From Mucilaginibacter sp. KACC 22773 (GTDB taxonomy: Bacteria > Bacteroidota > Bacteroidia > Sphingobacteriales > Sphingobacteriaceae): a stretch of DNA of 64,000 nt. The notes under the pieces were generated by a model. It was not told the origin of the DNA. It saw only the letters and a list, made by a program, of their open reading frames with translations, and ran no database searches. The stretch covers positions 4,588,001 to 4,652,000 of the forward strand of contig NZ_CP117883.1 of assembly GCF_028736215.1 (NCBI RefSeq), written 5' to 3'. A program made the translations under genes and the position numbers. This document shows positions 51,837 to 60,518 of this stretch, in pieces (the stretch's first letter is position 1; each line of letters starts with the position of its first letter).

Positions 51837-53252
51837 TTATAAACCTATGTAATCACGGGTATGGTCCCTCATAACAGTATGGTAGTGAATTCCCGAAAGC
51901 ACCACACCTGTTTGGCAAATAAACTCTATCCAAACACTTGGCCCATCTATCCTGACGTAATCGGTATTGGTTGTTAAAAATGAGCTGGCCGTACCGGCAA
52001 CGGCAGAGGTATTGCTGGCATATGTAACATATGTATCTGCAAGCTCATTTTGATAAATTGTAGTAAAGGCGGCGGCGGCAGTAGCGTCCACATCGTTGAT
52101 CCATGGCATCATGGCTGCCAGCACTTTTGCCTGTGCCGCACTGCTCAACGCACTTACTTTAATTCCCTGTTTAGTGGTTGGGAATGTATTGGTGGTTGAA
52201 CCGGGTACCATCAAACAGTCGGAAAAAGTACTGGATATTTTTGCCGAAGCCAGCTCTGTACTTGTGAAAGAGCCCAGCATTTCCTGCATTGCCGTATGCT
52301 CTGATTCCAGCGGGCCGCTATAAGTAGTTCCGCTTAAAGTAAATGATCCTTTTGGTTCTACTCCCTGGTGCAAAGGTGTAATACTGGTAACACTGCCTGC
52401 GTCATAAGTAATATTTTGCGCGTAATGGTGGCCACCAATCTGTAGCATCCACTTTCCGGTTGTACTTGGGGTTCCCAAAAATGCGATAATATAGTTACCT
52501 GAAGAATAGCCGGAAGCAGTTTGCCCCAGGTAATCATCGGCGGCCATAATTTGTGAAAACTCGTCATAACCTTCACCGCTACTTGTACCGAAGGCTGCCG
52601 CTGCAACAGCTTTTGCAGCCGCTAATTGTGTGGTGGTTAAGCTACTAAATGCCAATCCGTTTCTGCACGAAACCCCACATGGCAGATTCGACCATCTTTT
52701 GGCATTGGTAAGGTTCAGCGTAAGTACAACAGTTGACTGCTGCGCAGTGGTAAGCGTTGCTAAAAAAGCATTGGCTAAACATACTACTTTTGATGCGGTG
52801 GTGGCCGATGTAGAGCACCCTGTGGTTGTTGTACTTGCGGCATTTACAGTAACTGCAAAACTGCACGTTTGCCCGCCGAAGGTAATAGCAAAAGAAGCAG
52901 TACCGCTCGACGCTGGTGTACCTGCAATAGCATACGTAATGTTGCCCGCCCCGCTGGCTAATGTACCAGCGGCTAAAGTTGCTGTTAGCCCGGTAACCCC
53001 CGTTGATGAGATAGCGGTACCCGCGGCATAAGTTTTCCCGTTTCCGCCCGTATACGGTACCGCTGCTGTTCCGGTAAATGCAGTTGAGGCATAAGCCGTT
53101 CCTGAAATTGTTGCGCTGGCACAAGTTAAAGCACTTACAGATGCCGTAGTTGTAGTGGTGCCGGAATCGCTGCTGCTTTTTTTGCAGGCCTGGATCACCA
53201 GCAATACGCTTAGGCTGATGGCCGGTAATAAGATAAATAATTTAGTTTTCAT
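51837..53252 (-). CDS. DUF3500-domain lipoprotein
   Basis: A 471-residue exported protein. The signal (MKTKLFILLPAISLSVLLVI) and lipobox (QAC at about 23) mark a lipoprotein. Residues 25-145 are low-complexity Ser/Thr/Ala/Gly with two short repeats (ASATISGTAYASTAF; GGQTCSFAVTVNA) like a bacterial Ig-like domain. The DUF3500 domain follows: GYDEFSQIMAADDYLGQTAS, WMLQIGGHHYAQNIT (HH motif), PLESEHTAMQEML and at the end GIHYHTVMRDHTRDYIGL. The clustered histidines suggest metal binding; the family has no assigned function. It is the first gene of the operon with HupE/UreJ and the TonB receptor. Confidence 0.87.
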   Translation of the reverse strand: MKTKLFILLPAISLSVLLVIQACKKSSSDSGTTTTTASVSALTCASATISGTAYASTAFTGTAAVPYTGGNGKTYAAGTAISSTGVTGLTATLAAGTLASGAGNITYAIAGTPASSGTASFAITFGGQTCSFAVTVNAASTTTTGCSTSATTASKVVCLANAFLATLTTAQQSTVVLTLNLTNAKRWSNLPCGVSCRNGLAFSSLTTTQLAAAKAVAAAAFGTSSGEGYDEFSQIMAADDYLGQTASGYSSGNYIIAFLGTPSTTGKWMLQIGGHHYAQNITYDAGSVTSITPLHQGVEPKGSFTLSGTTYSGPLESEHTAMQEMLGSFTSTELASAKISSTFSDCLMVPGSTTNTFPTTKQGIKVSALSSAAQAKVLAAMMPWINDVDATAAAAFTTIYQNELADTYVTYASNTSAVAGTASSFLTTNTDYVRIDGPSVWIEFICQTGVVLSGIHYHTVMRDHTRDYIGL

Positions 53253-53340
53253 GAGTTAACTATTTGTTAAATTGATAAATACACAGGTGTTTTTTAAACC
53301 CAGCGTAAACGTAGCGGCAAACCATAATTTAAAACAGGGT

Positions 53341-53485
53341 GTATAGATGAATGGCCTTTTTTTAGTGGTGAGTGGGCTATTGTTGCTCAAACCCTGTATA
53401 ATTTCAAGTCATGTTGCCGGGGTCAATAAGGGGGGAAACAACTGTTAAACTGTATATTTGCCATTTCATCTATACATTCAAGTCA
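53341..53485. promoter_or_regulatory. Paired repeats in the divergent control region
   Basis: GTATAGATGAATGG (53341-53354) recurs inverted as CCATTTCATCTATAC (53461-53475), with one inserted base. A second pair is direct: TGTATAATTTCAAGTCA (53395-53411) and CTATACATTCAAGTCA (53470-53485) share TTCAAGTCA. They lie between the DUF3500 operon and the LytS/LytTR genes, where a response regulator would bind to control both. Confidence 0.55.
53453..53460 (+). promoter_or_regulatory. -7 box TATATTTG of the LytS kinase
   Basis: An exact TAnnTTTG match 76 bases before the kinase ATG. The predicted start is near 53467, inside the inverted/direct repeat pair. Confidence 0.65.
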
Positions 53486-53536
53486 ACCACCGATGTTTTT
53501 ATTTTCATGCCGGACTGATTGTGTTACTTTACCTCT

Positions 53537-54679
53537 ATGTCAAAAATTAAAGCTATTTCCATCATCCTGCATTTTGCCGGCTGGGTTATGCTCATGGCCA
53601 TCCCGCTCATATTTCTGCATAGAGGCGGCAGCTTTGACGGTGACATCGTCCTTTTGCAAAGCCCCGACTATTGGTTATTCGGACTTACTTTTATGGTGGT
53701 TTTTTACAGCAACGCCTACTTTTTTGTTCCGCGGCTGCTGCTCCGTAAAAAACATATTTTCTTTGGAATTGCTGTTTTTTCCCTGTTCTTCGGTGTTTAC
53801 TGCATCAGGCCATTTGACCGCTTGCTGCATATCAGGGAAAAAGAGGACGACAGCCGACGGCCTAATAACCGGCCGCCTTTCAATGGGCCCGGCAACGTGA
53901 ATTATCAGCCCGTGGAGCCTCCGGGACGAAACCCCAACTTGCCATCCTATCGCGATAGACCTTTAAGCCGGTCGCCGTTTGGGCAGCCGTTGGATATTAC
54001 CAGTTTCTTTATTTTTTTTACGGTAATAGCCTTTAGTACGGCCATTAAAACTATCCGGGAATGGCTGCTTACCGAGCAAAGGGCCGCCCGCGCCGAAGCG
54101 GATAAAGCGACCGCCGAGCTCTCTTTTTTGAAAGCACAAATCAATCCGCATTTTTTGTTCAATACCATGAACAATATTTATACGCTGGTTTTAACAAAGG
54201 ACGATCATGCAGCCGACAGCGTTTTGCGACTTTCAAAAATCATGCGTTACGTTACCGAAGATGTAACCGGGAATTTTGCACCCCTGCAGCGCGAGGTTGA
54301 TTGTATAGGCAGCTATATTGAACTACAGCGTTTACGCACAGGTAGCCTTACGGCTGTTAATTTTGAGGTAGACGGCGACATAGATGGAAAACAAATAGCC
54401 CCCCTGCTGCTAATGACTTTTATTGAAAATGTTTTCAAATACGGTGTTAGCAAACATGAAAGCACAACTATCCAAATCAAATTGGTTATCAGCGAAACTA
54501 CCCTGTACTTTTATTGTAAAAACCGGATATTCGGTTTAAGTAACGGCGATAACCACAGCACCGGCATAGGCATCAAAAACACCCGAAAACGTTTAGAACA
54601 TTTATATACCGGCAGGTATTTATTAAATATCAGCAACGATAACCAGGAGTACATTGTTCAGCTAACTTTACCAACTTAA
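53537..54679 (+). CDS. LytS-type sensor histidine kinase (His_kinase family)
   Basis: About 380 residues. The ATG at 53537 (MSKIKAISIILHFAGWVMLM) is preferred over a TTG 18 bases earlier. Three to four membrane helices: about 8-30, 45-65, 70-95 and 155-178, the last after a Pro/Arg/Asn-rich stretch (RRPNNRPPFNGPGNVNYQPV). The dimerization box is LSFLKAQINPHFLFNTMNNI (phospho-His about 204). The ATPase region has LLLMTFIENVFKYGV and STGIGIKNTRKRLE. It pairs with the LytTR regulator directly downstream. There is no recognisable periplasmic sensor. Confidence 0.92.
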   Translation: MSKIKAISIILHFAGWVMLMAIPLIFLHRGGSFDGDIVLLQSPDYWLFGLTFMVVFYSNAYFFVPRLLLRKKHIFFGIAVFSLFFGVYCIRPFDRLLHIREKEDDSRRPNNRPPFNGPGNVNYQPVEPPGRNPNLPSYRDRPLSRSPFGQPLDITSFFIFFTVIAFSTAIKTIREWLLTEQRAARAEADKATAELSFLKAQINPHFLFNTMNNIYTLVLTKDDHAADSVLRLSKIMRYVTEDVTGNFAPLQREVDCIGSYIELQRLRTGSLTAVNFEVDGDIDGKQIAPLLLMTFIENVFKYGVSKHESTTIQIKLVISETTLYFYCKNRIFGLSNGDNHSTGIGIKNTRKRLEHLYTGRYLLNISNDNQEYIVQLTLPT

Positions 54680-54681
54680 CC

Positions 54682-55383
54682 ATGATCCTTAAATGCATAG
54701 CCATTGATGATGAACCTTTAGCGTTACGGCTTATTGGCGAATATGTATCGCGGTTTCCCAAACTGCAACTCATTAAAACATTCGAAGACGCAATTTCGGC
54801 GGCCGAATTCTTAAAAAACACGGCGGTCGACCTCCTTTTTTTGGATATCAACATGCCCGATATCTCGGGTATCGACCTCTTAAGGTCGCTGCCTGTAAAA
54901 CCCATGGTTATTTTCACCACCTCCTACCGCAACTATGCCTATGAAGGCTTTCAACTGGAGGCGGTAGATTTTGTTGAAAAACCAATAGAATTTGAACGTT
55001 TTACCAGGGCTATAGAAAAAGCCCTTGCGTTTTATCAATATAAGAACCGGGCAAATGAAAAATTGAATACTGCAGACGAAAGCCTGTACGTCCATTCTGA
55101 ATACCGGATTGTAAAGATTGACCTGAGCGCCATTGAATATATTGAAAGCATGGAAAACTATATAAGAATTCATTTAACTAACGACAAACCGGTATTTACT
55201 CTAATGACATTAAAGGAAGTGTTGAAAAAGCTGCCCGCTGATAAATTTCAGCGTATTCATCGCAGCTATATTGTACCTGTAAGTAAAATAAAATCCATCC
55301 AAAATCGTAAGGCGCAACTAACGGATATTGAATTGCCGGTGAGCGATGCGTATTATGAAAGTATCCGCGGTTTGGTTAATTAG
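54682..55383 (+). CDS. LytTR-family response regulator
   Basis: A 233-residue regulator. The receiver (1-120) has IDDEP (8-12), phosphoacceptor Asp55 in LLFLDINMPD, and DFVEKPI near 100. The LytTR DNA-binding domain (about 135-230) has VHSEYRIVKIDLSAIEYIES, ENYIRIHL and FQRIHRSYIVPVSKIKSI. The gene starts two bases after the kinase stop. The divergent DUF3500-HupE-TonB operon, with paired repeats in between, is the most likely target. Confidence 0.94.
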   Translation: MILKCIAIDDEPLALRLIGEYVSRFPKLQLIKTFEDAISAAEFLKNTAVDLLFLDINMPDISGIDLLRSLPVKPMVIFTTSYRNYAYEGFQLEAVDFVEKPIEFERFTRAIEKALAFYQYKNRANEKLNTADESLYVHSEYRIVKIDLSAIEYIESMENYIRIHLTNDKPVFTLMTLKEVLKKLPADKFQRIHRSYIVPVSKIKSIQNRKAQLTDIELPVSDAYYESIRGLVN

Positions 55384-55495
55384 CTTTTCGTATGCACCAA
55401 CCTTAAAGAATCGTAATTCCCGTTTCATAATTCATTTGGCTCTTCCCTGTTGTTAAAAGAAAACGGAATACGATAAAAGGATTAAATCAATTTTA

Positions 55496-55503
55496 TATAT
55501 TTG
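55496..55503 (+). promoter_or_regulatory. -7 box TATATTTG of the tRNA gene
   Basis: An exact TAnnTTTG match eight bases before the first base of the tRNA. Confidence 0.65.
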
Positions 55504-55510
55504 CGCCGCT

Positions 55511-55582
55511 GCTCCCGTAGTTCAATGGATAGAATTATGGTTTCCGGTACCATCGATATGAGTTCGAATCTCGTCGGGAGCA
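55511..55582 (+). tRNA. tRNA-Arg (anticodon CCG)
   Basis: The acceptor stem GCTCCCG/CGGGAGC is perfect. D arm: GTTC/GAAT with GGAT loop. Anticodon stem ATGGT/ACCAT encloses TTCCGGT, anticodon CCG at 55544-55546. T arm: ATGAG/CTCGT around TTCGAAT. It has a short variable region and discriminator A; CCA is not encoded. It reads the CGG arginine codon. Confidence 0.95.
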
Positions 55583-55603
55583 CTAATTATCGTTTGATAT
55601 TTA

Positions 55604-55642
55604 AACAAAGGACTATTCAAAAAAGAGTAGTCCTTTGTTATT
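55604..55642 (+). terminator. Terminator after the tRNA
   Basis: Twelve-base arms AACAAAGGACTA (55604-55615) and TAGTCCTTTGTT (55628-55639), followed by ATTT. Confidence 0.8.
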
Positions 55643-55814
55643 TCCATAGTAACAGCAAAATGACAAGCTAACACCGTTTAGTTTGCCACCCTCAAAACAT
55701 GAACAGAATTGGTCGAAACCTTTAGGTTCTAAATCAAGAATAATTCTAACTTATAATTCAGCCTTACTACTATTATTTAACAATAGTATATTCGTTATTA
55801 AAAAACCAGCGCAA

Positions 55815-56504
55815 ATGCACCATGAACACCATGTAACCAGTTCGGAAACCATCAGGGACATTGTTATCGGTATGTCCGATGGTTTAACGGTTCCTTTCGC
55901 TTTGGCGGCAGGTTTAAGCGGAGCCATCAGTTCGTCAACCCTTGTAGTAACTGCGGGTATTGCCGAGATTGTTGCCGGATCAATTGCCATGGGCTTAGGC
56001 GGTTACCTTGCCGGGCGCACGGAAGTAGACCATTACCAATCTGAATTAAAACGGGAGTATGAGGAAGTAGAGAAACTACCCGAGCAGGAAAAAGCCGAAG
56101 TAATGGAAGTATTTGCCGGGTTCGGCCTTTCTGAACCATTGCAGCGACAAATTGCCGATGAACTTGCTAAAGACAAAAAGCAATGGGTGGAATTCATGAT
56201 GCGTTATGAACTTGGCCTTGAAGAACCCAATGCAAACCGCGCGGCCAAAAGCGCCATTACCATTGGCTTATCCTACATTGTTGGCGGCATTATCCCTTTA
56301 TCTCCCTATCTCATCATCGACCATGCCCAGGAGGCTTTATATTACTCTTGTGGTGTCACGCTGATATGCCTGTTCATATTTGGTTATTTTAAAAGTAAAA
56401 TGACAGGCCAGCCGGCATTAAGCGGCGCTTTTAAAGTAGTAATAATTGGCGCACTTGCCGCTGGGGCCGCTTTCCTGATGGCAAAGTTAATTACCGGAAA
56501 ATAA
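55815..56504 (+). CDS. VIT1/CCC1-family metal transporter
   Basis: About 229 residues. The ATG at 55815 starts the His-rich MHHEHHVTSSETIRDIVIGM; a longer upstream frame would add an unrelated extension. The family signature is DIVIGMSDGLTVPFALAAGL in helix 1 and GIAEIVAGSIAMGLGGYLAG in helix 2. A cytoplasmic Glu-rich helix (YEEVEKLPEQEKAEVMEVFA) follows, which binds metal in the plant Fe transporter VIT1. Three more helices complete five. It moves Fe2+ or Mn2+ out of the cytoplasm. Its gene converges on the cytochrome b gene across an AAGTC-type repeat. Confidence 0.9.
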   Translation: MHHEHHVTSSETIRDIVIGMSDGLTVPFALAAGLSGAISSSTLVVTAGIAEIVAGSIAMGLGGYLAGRTEVDHYQSELKREYEEVEKLPEQEKAEVMEVFAGFGLSEPLQRQIADELAKDKKQWVEFMMRYELGLEEPNANRAAKSAITIGLSYIVGGIIPLSPYLIIDHAQEALYYSCGVTLICLFIFGYFKSKMTGQPALSGAFKVVIIGALAAGAAFLMAKLITGK

Positions 56505-56518
56505 CAAACGTACTATTG

Positions 56519-56585
56519 TTAAGTCTGAAGTCCTAAGTCTGAATTTTCATTTTTGACTTAGAACTTAAGACTTTGGGCTAAAGAC
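56519..56585. repeat. AAGTC-type inverted repeat between convergent genes, copy 2
   Basis: TTAAGTCTGAAGTCCTAAGT pairs with ACTTAGAACTTAAGACTTTG across a T-rich loop. Same family as 1165-1249; again it fills the gap between two converging genes, as a terminator would. Confidence 0.7.
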
Positions 56586-56599
56586 TATCCGTCACGACA

Positions 56600-57274
56600 C
56601 TATGATTTACCTCCGTTGATCATATCCGAAACAATGCCTTTGCCGTCATCTTTTCGCTCGGCCAGGAAAACGCCTGCAATATGAACAACAATAAATGCAA
56701 TAATAAGGTACATGCAAAAGCCATGAACATCTTTAACACTGTGCCTGATAGATTTGAATGGCGCCAGCAGATCTTCAAAAGCCAGGAATAAACCGGTTAC
56801 AGCCATAATAATAAGCAGCAAATAAAACACCGCGTAAATGCTTTTCACAGCAAGTTCGTGCCTCGCCAGCTCTCTTTCCTTTTTGATAGTTTGAAATTGC
56901 CGGTAAGCGCCTTTTATTTTGCCAATGAATTTTTGATCGGCCAACTGAAAAAACTCCAGCACCAGCCTAAATAATAATAAAACAGCCAAGCCATATCCAA
57001 AATAGGTATGAATACTCCATACGCTATCGCCAAGTGCATGGGCAACAGAGCCGGCCTGGTCGTCGGTTACTACGGCACCCGCGTGTTTTAACTCATCTTT
57101 AACCAGTGCTGTTACCGGCCTTCTGTCGGTAATAGTCGCATTGATTAGTACGGTAAGCAGCGAACCACTGATGACAATGGCATTAATCCAATGCCAAAGG
57201 CGAAGGGGCGCCGAATATTTTTTGATATGTCCCGGATGGGTAACATCTTCACGGATAGGTTCGATAATTGCCAT
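56600..57274 (-). CDS. Cytochrome b561/b6-like membrane protein
   Basis: A 224-residue protein of the di-heme cytochrome b family (hydrogenase/formate dehydrogenase/thiosulfate reductase type). Four helices: about 24-46 with RLWHWINAIVISGS, about 90-112 with SIHTYFGYGLAVLLLFRLVL, about 150-172, and about 185-208 with DVHGFCMYLIIAFIVVHIAG. Histidines in helices 1, 2 and 4 are in place for two hemes. No catalytic partner gene is adjacent, so the electron donor is unknown. It is divergent from the OmpR-type two-component pair. Confidence 0.87.
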   Translation of the reverse strand: MAIIEPIREDVTHPGHIKKYSAPLRLWHWINAIVISGSLLTVLINATITDRRPVTALVKDELKHAGAVVTDDQAGSVAHALGDSVWSIHTYFGYGLAVLLLFRLVLEFFQLADQKFIGKIKGAYRQFQTIKKERELARHELAVKSIYAVFYLLLIIMAVTGLFLAFEDLLAPFKSIRHSVKDVHGFCMYLIIAFIVVHIAGVFLAERKDDGKGIVSDMINGGKS

Positions 57275-57523
57275 GTTAATTTTATTTAGCTGCCTGTTTT
57301 GCCCAAAAGATAATCAATTCCATTTATCAAACCAATTTGATCTGCCCGTACCTTCTGCATTGTTATAAAGGAGGATTTATCTTTTTGGATGATAACAGTA
57401 TAGTGACGTTTTGAGGCTGTTTTTTTTGTAAATTACCACAAGAATATGAAGCAAATCTGTAGTTACTACATCTTTATCCGCAAATGGGTATGCGTACTTC
57501 AGTTTATCTTCAATTTCGCATTT

Positions 57524-57531
57524 TATCTTTG
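57524..57531 (+). promoter_or_regulatory. -7 box TATCTTTG
   Basis: An exact TAnnTTTG match only 13 bases before the TTG start of the response regulator, so the mRNA leader would be about 5-9 bases. Confidence 0.6.
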
Positions 57532-57544
57532 AACAAAAACCGAA

Positions 57545-58222
57545 TTGAAAATCCTGGTAATAGAAGACGAGCAAAGCTTACGTGAAAACATCACCAGCTA
57601 CCTGAATGTTGACGGCAATATATGCGAAAGCTGTGGCGGACTGACTACGGCACTGCAAAGATTAGCAGACTATGACTATGATTGCGTGCTTTTGGATATA
57701 GGCTTACCCGACGGGCAAGGTTTAGATGTGCTTGAATTTTTAAGAGCCCACCACAAAAACGAGGCTGTGCTGATCATTTCGGCCCGAAACTCATTAGATG
57801 ATAAGCTGAAGGGGCTAAACCTGGGTGCCGATGACTACCTGACCAAACCATTTCATCTTGCCGAGTTAAAAGCGCGCTTAATGGCTGTATACCGCCGGAA
57901 AGCATTAAATACCAATAACAAAGTGGTATTTAATGAAATATCAATTGACATACCGGGCAGAACGGTTGAAGTTAACGATAACGCCATCATACTTACACGT
58001 AAGGAGTATGAAATGCTGCTTTATTTTATTGCTAATAAGGGCAAAGTAATATCCAAAAATGCCATTGCCGAGCACCTTTGGGGAGATGAGATGGACATGC
58101 ACGATAACTTCGATTTCATTTACACCCATATCAAAAACCTGCGCAGGAAATTGTTGGATGCCGGTGGTAAAGATTATCTGACATCGATATACGGCCTTGG
58201 TTACAAATTTGTGAGTTCATGA
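57545..58222 (+). CDS. OmpR-family response regulator, TTG start
   Basis: A 225-residue regulator (MKILVIEDEQSLRENITSYL). The acidic pocket is EDEQ (7-10), phosphoacceptor Asp51 is in CVLLDIGLPDG, and LTKPF is near 100. The winged helix has LTRKEYEMLLYFIANKGKVI and FIYTHIKNLRRKL. The start must be TTG: the conserved N-terminus begins there and a stop lies in frame 15 bases upstream. With a -7 box just before it, the message is nearly leaderless. It overlaps its kinase gene by four bases (ATGA). Confidence 0.92.
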   Translation: MKILVIEDEQSLRENITSYLNVDGNICESCGGLTTALQRLADYDYDCVLLDIGLPDGQGLDVLEFLRAHHKNEAVLIISARNSLDDKLKGLNLGADDYLTKPFHLAELKARLMAVYRRKALNTNNKVVFNEISIDIPGRTVEVNDNAIILTRKEYEMLLYFIANKGKVISKNAIAEHLWGDEMDMHDNFDFIYTHIKNLRRKLLDAGGKDYLTSIYGLGYKFVSS

Positions 58223-59472
58223 AACTATCTGAGCATTACACCCGGACAAGTGTATATATCACCCTAACTGTTTTACTGTTTGGGGCGGTTATTTATTATT
58301 TTGCAATTAACTATATAGCGCAGCAACAGCTTGACCGGGGCCTCCAGCAACAATTAACTGAAGCGGAAGAATACGCCAGGAGTAATGACCAGAACCCGCA
58401 ATTGTATGACCTGGACAGGGATCATGCCATATTTGTAAAAACAAACCGGCAGCAATTGCAAAAGCGTTTTTTTGATACCACTTATTTTAACCCTAAGGAA
58501 CAACGGGCAGAGCCCGGCCGCGCGGTGGAAGACCTGGTTAAAGTAAACAATAACAACTACTACAAGGTGGTTATCACCATTTCCAGGGCCGGCCAAAAGT
58601 ATCTTATTGAGGTTATAACTATTATTACCCTTACCCTGCTTGCCGGCCTGCTGGCTGTGCTCTTTATAACAAATAAATACCTGCTTAACGACCTTTGGAA
58701 ACCTTTTCGGCTAACTTTAAAGGAAATAAAGCAATTTAATATTGCTGATGTTGACCAATTTACCGGAAAACCAAGCCAGGTGGATGAATTTACCGAACTA
58801 AATGAAGCCATCAGAGAGATGTCGTTAAGGGTAACGCACGATTACCTGAAACTGAAACAGTTTACAGAGAATGCATCGCATGAAATGATGACACCGCTGG
58901 CCGTTGTAACAACCAAACTGGATACACTGATCCAGGACGAAACTTTGGGTGCCGATCAGCTGGCACAAATAACAGATATTTATAGCTCAATTAATAAATC
59001 AAGCCGGCTTAACAATTCATTGTTGCTGCTTGCCAAGTTGGAAAACAAACTCATAACCGAGGAAGAACCCATTGAGCTTGACATTATGCTGGCCGAAAAG
59101 ATGCAGCAATTTCAGGAATTGATGCAAAGCAAAAATCTTTTGTTTCAGCACCAACTTGAACCTAAGCAGATATTAGCCAGCAAATACCTGGTTGATATTT
59201 TGTTAAACAACCTGTTCAGCAACGCTATCAGGCATAACATTACCGGGGGGATAGTTATTATCCAATTAACAGCGCATTTGTTATCGATAAAAAACAGCGG
59301 GGGTGCTAATCCTTTAAACACCGACCTGATTTTTGAGCGATTTCAAAAAGGTAAAGAATCGCAAGGCACCGGCCTGGGGTTAACCTTGGTAAAAAACATT
59401 TGCCAGCATTACGGCTATACCATCCATTATCATCACGAAATGGGTTTACACGCTTTTGTAATTACGTTTTAG
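58219..59472 (+). CDS. Sensor histidine kinase
   Basis: A 417-residue membrane kinase. TM1 is about 12-32 and TM2 about 132-155, with an extracytoplasmic region of about 100 residues. Dimerization helix: FTENASHEMMTPLAVVTTKL, phospho-His221 (SHEMMTP, where SHELRTP is usual). The ATPase domain is compact, with LNNLFSNAIRHN and GTGLGLTLVKNIC. The G1 box is reduced: LLSIKNSGG replaces the usual DxGxG, as in some Bacteroidota kinases. It pairs with the overlapping regulator. The downstream outer-membrane protein is a possible target. Confidence 0.9.
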   Translation: MKLSEHYTRTSVYITLTVLLFGAVIYYFAINYIAQQQLDRGLQQQLTEAEEYARSNDQNPQLYDLDRDHAIFVKTNRQQLQKRFFDTTYFNPKEQRAEPGRAVEDLVKVNNNNYYKVVITISRAGQKYLIEVITIITLTLLAGLLAVLFITNKYLLNDLWKPFRLTLKEIKQFNIADVDQFTGKPSQVDEFTELNEAIREMSLRVTHDYLKLKQFTENASHEMMTPLAVVTTKLDTLIQDETLGADQLAQITDIYSSINKSSRLNNSLLLLAKLENKLITEEEPIELDIMLAEKMQQFQELMQSKNLLFQHQLEPKQILASKYLVDILLNNLFSNAIRHNITGGIVIIQLTAHLLSIKNSGGANPLNTDLIFERFQKGKESQGTGLGLTLVKNICQHYGYTIHYHHEMGLHAFVITF

Positions 59473-59594
59473 ATGGTGTTTTGTCACCTTAGTGATACAA
59501 TAAGCATTTAGCAGCTAACTACAGTTTTGCTTCAGATTGTCATTATAGTTTTATCGTGTATGCCGTTGGCGTACATTATAAAAGTACAAAGTCA

Positions 59595-60353
59595 ATGAAA
59601 TATTTATGCTTACTGGCCTTTGCCTTTATCACCCTGCAACTTAAAGCGCAGGATAATTACGAAATCCAGGTATATGGTTCAGAAACGGTAGAAAAAGGCA
59701 ATACCATGGTAGAGCTTCATAGTAATTATACCATTAACGGAAGTAACACAGCTACCAATGGCGAATTACCAACCAACCATGTTGTACATGAAACTATCGA
59801 GATAACCCACGGCTGGACCCCATGGTTTGAAACCGGCTTTTATTTTTTCAACTCAATAGGTGATGGGGGGCGGACTGCGTACGTAGGCTCGCACATCAGG
59901 CCAAGGGTAGCAGCCCCACAAAGCTGGAACTGGCCGGTGGGCGTCAGTATCTCAACCGAATTTGGGTTTCAAAAAAGCGCGTTCTCTGCCAATACAAGCA
60001 CACTGGAAATAAGGCCTATTGTGGATAAAAAATGGAACAAATTATATATTTCCGTCAATCCAACATTAGAAAAAAGCTTCGCCGGCCCCGATGTTAACCG
60101 TGGGTTTACCTTCTCGCCCAATGTAAAAGGCAGTTACGATGTAACCAAAGTAGTAGCGCTTGGATTAGAGTACTACGGAAGTACCGGTCCCTTCTTTCAT
60201 TATGATGCATTTAACCAACAGGACCACCAACTATTTGTAGCAACCGACCTCAACTTCGACCCCAAATGGGAAGTTAACGGTGGCATAGGCTACGGCTTTA
60301 CTTCAAATACCGATAAAGCGATTGTTAAAATCATTATCGGCAGGAGGTTTTGA
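59595..60353 (+). CDS. Outer-membrane beta-barrel-like protein, unknown
   Basis: About 252 residues. The ATG at 59595 (MKYLCLLAFAFITLQLKAQ) is chosen for its signal peptide; an upstream in-frame start adds a hydrophilic stretch. The mature part has NTMVELHSNYTINGS, HETIEITHGWTPWFETGFYF and a C-terminal strand set ending VKIIIGRRF, as in small outer-membrane barrels. It follows the two-component pair by 122 bases in the same direction and may be under its control. No family is assigned. Confidence 0.72.
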   Translation: MKYLCLLAFAFITLQLKAQDNYEIQVYGSETVEKGNTMVELHSNYTINGSNTATNGELPTNHVVHETIEITHGWTPWFETGFYFFNSIGDGGRTAYVGSHIRPRVAAPQSWNWPVGVSISTEFGFQKSAFSANTSTLEIRPIVDKKWNKLYISVNPTLEKSFAGPDVNRGFTFSPNVKGSYDVTKVVALGLEYYGSTGPFFHYDAFNQQDHQLFVATDLNFDPKWEVNGGIGYGFTSNTDKAIVKIIIGRRF

Positions 60354-60390
60354 CAGCACAGCGGTGAGGTTATTGTATGCGTAATTCAGC

Positions 60391-60432
60391 ACAAAAAAGG
60401 GAAATGCTTTTCGACACATTTCCCTTTTTTGT
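60391..60432. terminator. Bidirectional terminator
   Basis: Perfect 16-base arms ACAAAAAAGGGAAATG and CATTTCCCTTTTTTGT (60417-60432), loop CTTTTCGACA. It serves the barrel-protein gene and, in the other direction, the convergent ychF. Confidence 0.92.
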
Positions 60433-60518
60433 TGTAGCACGGCCGTAAAGACGAATTAATTATTTTTGATAACGCCTTTAATTTCCTGCTCTATGCTGTT
60501 CAACAGCTACCGGTTTAG

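Noticed and set aside
52630..53124. Long frames on both strands across the DUF3500 lipoprotein N-terminus
   Set aside because: They are shadows caused by the low-complexity Ser/Thr/Ala codons of the real minus-strand gene.
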